6,082 bases of DNA from Gemmatimonas phototrophica (GTDB lineage Bacteria; Gemmatimonadota; Gemmatimonadetes; Longimicrobiales; Gaopeijiaceae): contig CAMCNM010000127.1 in the NCBI GenBank assembly GCA_945876015.1, positions 1 through 6,082 of the forward strand. The letters run 5' to 3'. Positions 1-4,709 of this stretch are shown here, in pieces (position 1 is the stretch's first letter; each line of letters opens with the position of its first letter). The notes beneath the pieces were generated by a model, which was not told the DNA's origin, searched no databases, and was given only the letters and a program-made list of their open reading frames with translations. Both the position numbers and the translations under genes were made by a program.

Positions 1-382
1 CGGGAAAAAGAAACGGGGTCACGTCCTCCATCAGGAATCCGGCTTCGTCGGTCCGGTCGGCGAAGGCCAGATACGGTCGGCTGAAGATCTCCCAGACGTC
101 GGCGAGTGCGTCCTCCTCGAGGAGCGCCGCCTCACGGCTCCGAGTGCCACCGCTCAGTCGGCAGGTCCAATCGTCGGCGAGCACCGTGTGCTTGAGCACG
201 AACGTGGATTCGGTGCCGTCGGGGTCTCGCACGGAGATCAGCGTGTGGTGCGACCCGCCGAATCCCGAGTTGGCGAGCGGCTTCTCGACGAAATCCGTCA
301 TCGGGCCGGCGAAGGACTCTAGGGTGGCGCGCTCGCGGAGCGCGGTCACGGAAGGCAGTCGAACGGCAGCGCTCACGGTCAT
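1..382 (-). CDS. Phosphotransferase, aminoglycoside-phosphotransferase (APH)/choline-kinase fold, N-terminal part only
   Basis: The window edge cuts this gene: 127 codons are visible from ATG 382-380, with no stop. The visible part resembles the N-lobe of APH-like small-molecule kinases. There is a glycine/serine-rich turn (SGFGGSHH, residues 39-46) and a strand ending in a candidate ATP-binding lysine (TFVLK, K64). A helix carries the candidate salt-bridge glutamate (SREAALLEE, E84). A hinge-like strand follows (FLMEDVTPFLFP, 116-127). The catalytic HxD and DxD motifs would lie beyond the window, so activity and substrate cannot be judged. The start lies 4 bases after the stop of the kinase-like gene upstream, which suggests co-translation. 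AGGGG (384-388, minus strand) is only one base from the ATG but seven from a GTG at 376-374. The true start may therefore be that GTG, giving a protein two residues shorter. The family call is by fold pattern only. Confidence 0.72.
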   Translation of the reverse strand, partial: MTVSAAVRLPSVTALRERATLESFAGPMTDFVEKPLANSGFGGSHHTLISVRDPDGTESTFVLKHTVLADDWTCRLSGGTRSREAALLEEDALADVWEIFSRPYLAFADRTDEAGFLMEDVTPFLFP

Positions 383-386
383 GCCC

Positions 387-1076
387 CTAGTGAAGGATGA
401 TGCGGAACGTGCTCCCCTTCCCTTCCTCGCTCTCCATCTCGAGCCGGTACCCGAGCAGCTCGCACAGGGATTGCGAGATGCTCAGCCCCAGACCCGTCCC
501 ACCGTAACGCCGCGGGGTCGTGTTGTCCGCTGGCTCGAAGGCTCGGAACACGGCCGCGATGCGATCGGCCGGAATGCCGATCCCGGTATCGGCAACCTCG
601 ATCATGCGCGGCTTCGGGCCATTCGCAACCACTCGAACCCGCACGCTCCCCTCGGAGGTGAACTTGAGCGCGTTCCCGATCAGGTTCACCAGCACCTGCC
701 GGAGGCGCAGTCGGTCCGTGCGGAGGGGCTCGAGCCCGTCGGGCACCTCGGCGATCAGCTGCACCGCCGGATTGCGCGCGGTCGTACCGATCGACTCGAA
801 GACATCCATCACGACACCCTTGATCCCGACGCTCTCGATCTCTACCTCGAGCCGTCCGGCTTCGATCCGCGACAGGTCGAGGATGTCGCCGATGGTGCTG
901 AGCAGGTGCGCGCCGTTGTCCTTGATCCGCGTGAGGTACGTGATGTCGGAGTCCGTGAGATTACCCTTGCGATTCTTGAGCAGGACGTCCGAGAAGCCGA
1001 TCACCGTGGCGTCGAGGTACAGCTCGCTCACCGTCCCATCGACGGCACCCAAAGTCCTACCGCCCGGTTTGATCAA
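387..1076 (-). CDS. Truncated histidine-kinase-like protein lacking the phosphoacceptor His (HisKA remnant plus HATPase_c)
   Basis: A 229-residue protein from TTG 1076-1074. Residues about 25-80 match the HisKA dimerisation helices (VIGFSDVLLKN; ILDLSRIEAGR at 65-75). Residues 120-228 form a complete GHKL ATPase domain: N box NLIGNALKF (131-139), G1 DTGIGIP (163-169), and G2 GGTGLGLSIS (192-201). The H box is absent. Typical kinases read S-H-E-L-R-T-P-L-N before V-I-G-F, but here the residues are SELYLDAT. The only histidines are H57, in helix 2, and the C-terminal H229. There is no sensor, PAS or membrane segment. It may be a decayed 5'-truncated kinase or an intact ATP-binding protein that does not autophosphorylate. 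The TTG start has AGGCGG eight bases upstream, and its TTGA overlaps the stop of the 55-residue gene. GTG 1031-1029 is an alternative, and GC bias at third positions becomes strong only near there. Confidence 0.8.
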   Translation of the reverse strand: MIKPGGRTLGAVDGTVSELYLDATVIGFSDVLLKNRKGNLTDSDITYLTRIKDNGAHLLSTIGDILDLSRIEAGRLEVEIESVGIKGVVMDVFESIGTTARNPAVQLIAEVPDGLEPLRTDRLRLRQVLVNLIGNALKFTSEGSVRVRVVANGPKPRMIEVADTGIGIPADRIAAVFRAFEPADNTTPRRYGGTGLGLSISQSLCELLGYRLEMESEEGKGSTFRIILH

Positions 1077-1240
1077 GCCGCGAGCCGCCTGAGGTAGGAG
1101 TCAACGCGCCGCCGCCACGCAAGCAGGCCTTTGGCCGTCGGGGTTCTTCCCATCGGCCAAGGCCCGTCGAGCGCCGTCCATTCGAGTATCAAACGCGGCA
1201 GGGAGCTCCGCTCTGACGGAAGGGCACGGAGAATCGTCAC
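1073..1240 (-). CDS. Small hypothetical protein, 55 residues, translationally coupled
   Basis: A small gene with GTG start at 1240-1238 and TGA at 1075-1073. The product begins MTILRALPSERSSLPRLI and ends AWRRRVDSYLRRLAA. I do not recognise it. It is basic (many Arg), with no membrane segment, signal peptide or cysteine, and contains three Trp residues; the C-terminal third could form an amphipathic basic helix. Support for its being real: a perfect AGGAGG lies ten bases upstream of the GTG, and a single base separates that GTG from the stop of the methyltransferase-like gene. Its stop overlaps the next start as TTGA. It fills an otherwise empty 165-base gap. Against: its codon bias is weaker than its neighbours' (about three quarters G/C at third positions by my count, with ATA, AGA and TCA present), and there is no homology I can name. 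It might also be a remnant of a longer protein's C-terminus. Confidence 0.5.
   Translation of the reverse strand: MTILRALPSERSSLPRLILEWTALDGPWPMGRTPTAKGLLAWRRRVDSYLRRLAA
1085..1090 (-). promoter_or_regulatory. Ribosome binding site for the TTG start at 1076
   Basis: On the minus strand this reads AGGCGG, eight bases before TTG 1076-1074. It lies inside the last codons of the preceding small gene, where it encodes Arg-Arg using the otherwise uncommon AGG codon. This spacing is the main reason for choosing the TTG rather than the downstream GTG at 1031. The match to the consensus is partial. Confidence 0.4.
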
Positions 1241-1241
1241 G

Positions 1242-1694
1242 TCAGATCCACCTCCTCATGCGCCGCTTGTAGGCCAGGTACTGCTCGCCGAACCGCTCCT
1301 CCATGATCTTCTCTTCGTTGCGGATGAAAAGGATCTGGATCAGGACCATGAACAGCGGCGGCACCACGAGCGGAGAGGCGGAGCCGAGCAGAAGGGCGAC
1401 ACCGAGCAGCTCGAGAACGAAGCCGAGGTACATCGGATTTCTGCTGAAGCGGCACGCCCCTGTTCGAACCACGACCGTGCTCTCGGAGCCGGGTCGGAGC
1501 GGCGTTTCGTTGATCCTGAAGAGCATCGCACCCCAAAGGTTGAACGCCAACCCGACGAGGAGTGGTAAGGAGCCGATCAGGCGCACCGGACCACTCAGAC
1601 GCCCGGCCGGCACGGCGCGGTGGAGGGCCACCATGACCAGGATGCTCCCGAGGAAGTAGAGCGGAGGCACGATGCGCGGCTGCCATCGGGTCAT
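1242..1694 (-). CDS. Isoprenylcysteine carboxyl methyltransferase (ICMT)-like integral membrane protein
   Basis: A 150-residue polytopic protein from ATG 1694-1692. Hydrophobic segments lie at about 8-25, 36-57, 87-105 and 107-124. The family signature is clear: TGACRFSRNPMYLG (78-91), with the R-N-P-x-Y SAM-site motif at 85-89, then a charged C-terminal region EEKIMEERFGEQYLAYKRR (127-145) ending RMRRWI. Short bacterial members of this ICMT/PEMT-like superfamily are usually about this length. They are membrane-bound SAM-dependent methyltransferases, mostly of unknown substrate; prenylcysteine methylation should not be assumed in a bacterium. The reading frame stays open to 1934, but residues upstream of this ATG are Arg/Pro-rich, lack family similarity, and overlap the lipoprotein gene. 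The chosen ATG overlaps the lipoprotein stop as ATGA and has GAGG four bases before it. It is probably co-translated with the lipoprotein gene. Confidence 0.85.
   Translation of the reverse strand: MTRWQPRIVPPLYFLGSILVMVALHRAVPAGRLSGPVRLIGSLPLLVGLAFNLWGAMLFRINETPLRPGSESTVVVRTGACRFSRNPMYLGFVLELLGVALLLGSASPLVVPPLFMVLIQILFIRNEEKIMEERFGEQYLAYKRRMRRWI
1251..1256 (-). promoter_or_regulatory. Shine-Dalgarno site AGGAGG for the 55-residue gene
   Basis: The minus strand reads AGGAGGT, a full match to the anti-SD core, ten bases before GTG 1240. The same bases encode the Arg-Arg of the C-terminal RMRRWI of the upstream membrane protein. Nearby arginines there use CGG and CGC, so the paired AGG codons look selected for ribosome binding. 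This is the best evidence that the short downstream frame is translated. Confidence 0.55.
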
Positions 1695-2314
1695 CGAGCC
1701 TCGCCCGGCCTCCGGAAGACGAAGCCACGTCCCTGCGCGTCCGTCAGCTCGAGGCGGTCGCCCCTGAGGACTCCGGTCCAACGGGGAGGCACCTCCGGCG
1801 GCAACGCGCCCTCGACATTCAGCCGGATCGCCTCGGACTGGTCGGGCAGAACGTCCTCGAGGTTCGCGCGGGTATCGGCGATCAGCTCGTTCCGGGTCAC
1901 CACGAGTCGGAGCGTGTCCGCGCTTTCGGACCATGTGCCATCGATCACGTGCACGCCCGGCCGCACATCCTCCCGGATCAGCTCACCCCCGAAGAAGGGA
2001 ACGTAATCGGGACGCTCGAAGCTGGACCTCGTCACGCCCGAGCTGGACGCCTCGACCTTCCGCTCACTGAACGTGCCGTCCGGCCGGAACTCGATCGCGA
2101 GGGAATCGAGCATGTACTCCTTCCACATCCAGCCCTCGACCAGCGTCAGCTCGCCGTAGGTCCCCGCGGGCACGGGTATGCGCAGCGCGGTGGCCGCACC
2201 GGTGCCCACCCCGTCCACGCTGGCGACGACCCAGCTTCCGAGCGCGGCCCTGCCGGAGTCGCACCCGAAGAGCAGGAGCGTCGCAAGGCAGGCGACCGCG
2301 CGTCGTGGGATCAA
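1691..2314 (-). CDS. Predicted lipoprotein of unknown function
   Basis: A 207-residue protein from TTG 2314-2312. The N-terminus is a classic lipoprotein signal peptide: MIPRR, a hydrophobic stretch, then lipobox LLFGC with the lipidated cysteine at residue 18. Asp follows at +2, which in E. coli favours retention in the inner membrane; whether that holds here is unknown. The mature part is mostly predicted beta strand. It has GSWVVASVDG (26-35), FRPDGTFSERK (76-86), IDGTWSESADTLRL (124-137) and a final GDRLELTDAQGRGFVFRR (185-202). This pattern recalls small lipocalin-like or META-like barrels, but I cannot name the family. The frame is open to 2458; a GTG at 2359-2357 is the best alternative start and would add 15 residues before the signal. 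The TTG gives the usual signal length but lacks a clear Shine-Dalgarno site. It is the first gene of the leftward run, and its stop overlaps the methyltransferase start by four bases. Confidence 0.75.
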   Translation of the reverse strand: MIPRRAVACLATLLLFGCDSGRAALGSWVVASVDGVGTGAATALRIPVPAGTYGELTLVEGWMWKEYMLDSLAIEFRPDGTFSERKVEASSSGVTRSSFERPDYVPFFGGELIREDVRPGVHVIDGTWSESADTLRLVVTRNELIADTRANLEDVLPDQSEAIRLNVEGALPPEVPPRWTGVLRGDRLELTDAQGRGFVFRRPGEAR

Positions 2315-2321
2315 GGACTTG

Positions 2322-2336
2322 GCCGGATGGTCCGGC
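2322..2336. repeat. Perfect inverted repeat GCCGGA-TGG-TCCGGC
   Basis: Six-base perfect arms with a three-base loop lie eight bases upstream of the lipoprotein TTG. In the mRNA this would form a compact hairpin just before the start codon, which could limit initiation. It could also serve as a short operator. In GC-rich DNA such a repeat may be chance. Confidence 0.35.
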
Positions 2337-2383
2337 GAGGAGATGCGGGAACGACCCACCGGTCCGGCTCGGAACCGTAGGCC

Positions 2384-2412
2384 AATGTTCGGGACGCGGG
2401 GGCTGGGGTCAA
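2384..2412 (-). promoter_or_regulatory. Candidate sigma-70-type promoter for the lipoprotein gene run
   Basis: On the minus strand, TTGACC (2412-2407, five of six to the -35 consensus) is followed after 17 bases by AACATT (2389-2384). The -10 is only three of six but keeps the key A2 and T6. Transcription would start near 2376-2378, leaving about 63 bases of leader before the TTG at 2314, or about 18 before the alternative GTG at 2359. Confidence 0.35.
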
Positions 2413-2419
2413 CCTTGAC
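2408..2419. promoter_or_regulatory. Inverted repeat GTCAA-CC-TTGAC, possible operator
   Basis: Perfect five-base arms flank a two-base spacer. The repeat covers the proposed -35 box of the minus-strand promoter and also presents TTGACT (2415-2420) toward the plus-strand gene. A dimeric regulator could bind here and affect both directions. This is pattern only; no regulator gene in the window is an obvious partner. Confidence 0.3.
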
Positions 2420-2450
2420 TCGCCCCACCGGCACCGCCCACCATGATCGC

Positions 2451-3248
2451 ATGGACATTCAGACTTTTCCCAACTTGAGCCGCCCCGGCGTCGGTCAGAA
2501 ACCCCGCCGCGAAAGCCAGCGCCCGCTCCTTCCCCAGCACTCGCGCCACTGCCCGGTTCTTGAGGCCGGAAGCGGGCTGGGCATGCTCGTCTACGCGCCG
2601 CTCGAGCCGAACGAGTCCATCAACATCGAGTTTCTGGGGGACGGGAAGTACGATTTCCACTATCTACTCGCCGGGCCCGGAGGTCGCTGGCAGGAGATCT
2701 TCTCGGTCCTCTTCATCCTGCCCGTCGGTAGCCTGGGGATGGTACGGGAAGAGGTCACCTTCAAGATCCCGAACCCCCCGATCACGAAGGAAGGTGCCGT
2801 CCGGATGGCGGGCGCACTGATCTCCAACGACGACCTCGGCACTCCGCCGGGTGGGGTCACGTTCAAGGGCGCGACCGGCTTCAAGACACCCAAGGGATGG
2901 GACACCGTCTACGGGCCGGTCCTCAACATGATCGAGCGGCCGCTCGCCCCGATGCTGGTCGTGCGCGTGGAGACCGACTGGTATCCGCACGAGAGCGAAT
3001 TCCGCTACGTGCTACAGCCGGGCGAGGCGCTCTCGGCCAATCACCATCTACCGATCGGGCAGGTCCACTTCGTGCCGCGCGAAGAGATCGTCCTGCGCGA
3101 GTCCACCGAGGAAGAAGTGCTGGCCGTCCGCAAGGCGCGCGAGGACTTCGTGAAGGGAAAGGCCGCGACCAAACTGATGACCAAGTACGGACTGCAGTAC
3201 AGCCCGCACTACGCCCGACAGAGCCGCACCTTCAACGACGCCAAGTAG
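2451..3248 (+). CDS. Uncharacterised 265-residue protein, possibly DUF6065-like
   Basis: A complete soluble protein without signal peptide or membrane helix, starting at ATG 2451 (MDIQTFPNLSRPGVGQ). Visible features in order: HCPVL (33-37), GMLVYAPLEPNESINIEFLG (44-63), GATGFKTPKGWDTVYGP (140-156), APMLVVRVETDWYPHESEF (166-184), LPIGQVHFVPREEIVL (200-215), then a charged helix and a Tyr-rich tail (YGLQYSPHYARQSRTF). The G-W, then A-P-M, then V-E-T-D-W-Y-P order recalls, from memory, DUF6065-type proteins of unknown role. No catalytic motif is evident. The frame is open back to 2178, but that extension lies antisense to the lipoprotein gene, is Ala/Pro/Arg-rich and looks non-coding. No Shine-Dalgarno site precedes ATG 2451, so the start or a leaderless transcript is uncertain. 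It is a lone plus-strand gene, divergent from the left cluster and convergent with gltD; the context gives no clear function. Confidence 0.75.
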   Translation: MDIQTFPNLSRPGVGQKPRRESQRPLLPQHSRHCPVLEAGSGLGMLVYAPLEPNESINIEFLGDGKYDFHYLLAGPGGRWQEIFSVLFILPVGSLGMVREEVTFKIPNPPITKEGAVRMAGALISNDDLGTPPGGVTFKGATGFKTPKGWDTVYGPVLNMIERPLAPMLVVRVETDWYPHESEFRYVLQPGEALSANHHLPIGQVHFVPREEIVLRESTEEEVLAVRKAREDFVKGKAATKLMTKYGLQYSPHYARQSRTFNDAK

Positions 3249-3251
3249 TAC

Positions 3252-3278
3252 CCGGCCCCCTCAGGCCAGCGGGGCCGG
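3252..3278. terminator. Hairpin at the convergent gene junction, possible bidirectional terminator
   Basis: CCGGCCCC (3252-3259) pairs perfectly with GGGGCCGG (3271-3278) around an 11-base loop. It spans the 12-base gap between the two stop codons and the last codons of gltD. There is no T-run on either side, so a canonical intrinsic terminator is not shown. Its position between converging transcripts is what suggests a role. Confidence 0.35.
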
Positions 3279-4709
3279 AAGCGTGGACTCGCCCATCAGG
3301 TAGGCGTCCACGCCGCGCGCCGCCGAACGGCCCTCGGCGATCGCCCACACGATCAACGACTGTCCGCGCTGCATATCCCCGCAGGCGAACACACCCGAGA
3401 CGCTTGTCATCCAGCTGGGATCGCGCCACACGTTCCCGCGCTCGGTGATCTTCACGCCCAGGTCGGTCAGCATCCCCGGCCGTTCGGGTCCGACGAAGCC
3501 CATCGCGAGCAGAACGAGATCCGCGGGGAGCGTGAACTCGCTACCCGGAACCGGCTTGAACTCCACTCTTCCGCCCGAACGCAGGATCTCGACCTTCACC
3601 GCCTCGAGCGCCTTCACCCGGCCGTTGTCGTCGCCGACGAACCGCTGGGTGGCAACCGCGAACAAACGCTCCCCTCCCTCGTCGTGCGCCGGCGACGTGC
3701 GGAACACGTTGGGCCACTGCGGCCACGGATTGTCGGCCGCCCGCGTCGTCGGAGGCTTGGGGAGCAGCTCGAGCTGATGAACCGACGCGCACCCTTGGCG
3801 GTGCGCGGTGCCGAGACAGTCGGTGCCCGTGTCACCGCCGCCGATGATCACCACCCGACGGCCCTCCGCGCTGATGAACTTCCCGTCCGGGATCGCATCT
3901 CCCTCGCAGCGCCGATTCTGCTGCGTGAGGTAGTCCATCGCGAAGTGGACTCCGTCGAGCTCGCGGCCCAGGATCGGCAGATCGCGCGGCTGACAAGCTC
4001 CGCCCGCGAGCACCACCGCGTCGAAGCCCGACTTGAGCTCGCTCACCGGCACGTTACCGCCGACGTTCGCACCCGTACGGAACTGCACGCCCGCTTCGGC
4101 CATGAGCGCCAGCCGCCGCTCGAGCACGCTCTTCTCCATCTTGAACTCGGGGATCCCGTAGCGCAGGAGCCCGCCGATCCGGTCGTCCCGCTCGAGAACG
4201 GTGACGAGATGGCCGGCTCGGTTCAGCTGCTCCGCCACGGCCAGCCCGGCGGGGCCCGATCCTACGACAGCGACCTTCTTTCCGGTGCGCTTCTGGGGCG
4301 GCTCCGCGTGCACCCACCCCTGATCGAACGCCTTGTCGATGATCGCGACCTCGACGGCCTTGATCGTGACCGGATCGTCGTTGATCCCGAGCACGCAGGA
4401 GCCCTCGCAGGGAGCGGGGCAAAGGCGGCCAGTGAACTCCGGGAAATTGTTGGTCGCGTGGAGACGCTCGAGAGCGTCCTTCCACTCACCCCGATAGACC
4501 AGGTCGTTCCAGTCCGGGATGATGTTTCCGAGCGGGCACCCCTGATGGCAAAAAGGGATACCACAATCCATGCACCGAGCGCCCTGCCTGCGCAGCTCGA
4601 GCTCGGGATAAGGAAGGTAAGCCTCCCTCCAGTCGCGGATGCGCTCCACGACCGGGCGGGTGGGCCACTTCTTGTACTTGATTTCGATGAACCCGGTGAC
4701 CTTACCCAC
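3261..4709 (-). CDS. gltD: Glutamate synthase (NADPH) small (beta) subunit
   Basis: A 482-residue FAD/iron-sulfur oxidoreductase. It takes electrons from NADPH and passes them through FAD and [4Fe-4S] clusters to the large subunit, for glutamate formation from glutamine and 2-oxoglutarate in the cytoplasm. The N-terminal domain has C46-x2-C49-x4-C54-x3-C58 and C97-x3-C101-x3-C105, flanked by [18 protein letters not shown] and [13 protein letters not shown]. The FAD-binding motif is GSGPAG (150-155) followed by E173. The NADPH-binding motif is GGGDTG (290-295). The terminal flavin motif is ACGD (442-445), followed by [14 protein letters not shown]. Length and motif order are as usual for GltD. 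GTG 4709-4707 gives the family-typical start [11 protein letters not shown]; residues of the open frame upstream (to 4763) lie within gltB and are not family-like. The start overlaps the gltB stop by eight bases (GTGGGTAA), implying coupling and balanced subunit supply. No key residue is missing. Confidence 0.97.
   Translation of the reverse strand: MGKVTGFIEIKYKKWPTRPVVERIRDWREAYLPYPELELRRQGARCMDCGIPFCHQGCPLGNIIPDWNDLVYRGEWKDALERLHATNNFPEFTGRLCPAPCEGSCVLGINDDPVTIKAVEVAIIDKAFDQGWVHAEPPQKRTGKKVAVVGSGPAGLAVAEQLNRAGHLVTVLERDDRIGGLLRYGIPEFKMEKSVLERRLALMAEAGVQFRTGANVGGNVPVSELKSGFDAVVLAGGACQPRDLPILGRELDGVHFAMDYLTQQNRRCEGDAIPDGKFISAEGRRVVIIGGGDTGTDCLGTAHRQGCASVHQLELLPKPPTTRAADNPWPQWPNVFRTSPAHDEGGERLFAVATQRFVGDDNGRVKALEAVKVEILRSGGRVEFKPVPGSEFTLPADLVLLAMGFVGPERPGMLTDLGVKITERGNVWRDPSWMTSVSGVFACGDMQRGQSLIVWAIAEGRSAARGVDAYLMGESTLPAPLA

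Larger units (their letters stand above)
2315..2450. other. Divergent intergenic region
   Basis: These 136 bases separate the leftward lipoprotein gene from the rightward hypothetical gene. They contain the candidate minus-strand promoter, two inverted repeats and a GGTCCGGC direct repeat (2329-2336 and 2361-2368, 32 bp apart). Frames remain open through it on both strands, but those extensions have no recognisable protein signature. It is the only room in the window for a regulatory region of the left gene cluster. Confidence 0.6.

Noticed and set aside
144..1097. 317-codon open frame on the plus strand
   Set aside because: It lies antisense to the kinase-like and phosphotransferase genes, whose products match known families. 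Its translation is low-complexity Arg/Pro/Asp-rich, typical of a GC-rich shadow frame.
1020..1240. Missing kinase H-box hidden in another frame (a simple frameshift)
   Set aside because: I read the other two minus-strand frames upstream and found no S-H-E-L-R-T-P-like sequence; one of them instead encodes the 55-residue frame. A single frameshift does not restore a kinase N-terminus.
1695..1934. 80-residue N-terminal extension of the methyltransferase-like protein
   Set aside because: The residues are Arg/Pro/Gly-rich, out of frame with the real lipoprotein gene they overlap, and family members begin near the ATG at 1694.
2415..2447. Plus-strand promoter TTGACT with CATGAT
   Set aside because: The spacer would be 21 bases and the transcript would begin inside the start codon region, so it is not a convincing sigma-70 promoter.
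2178..2450. 91-residue N-terminal extension of the plus-strand hypothetical protein
   Set aside because: It is antisense to the lipoprotein coding region, has non-coding-like composition, and ATG 2451 gives a coherent N-terminus.
2315..2458. 48-residue extension of the lipoprotein before the signal peptide
   Set aside because: It would bury the signal sequence and lipobox behind a long N-terminus, and it would run past the proposed promoter.
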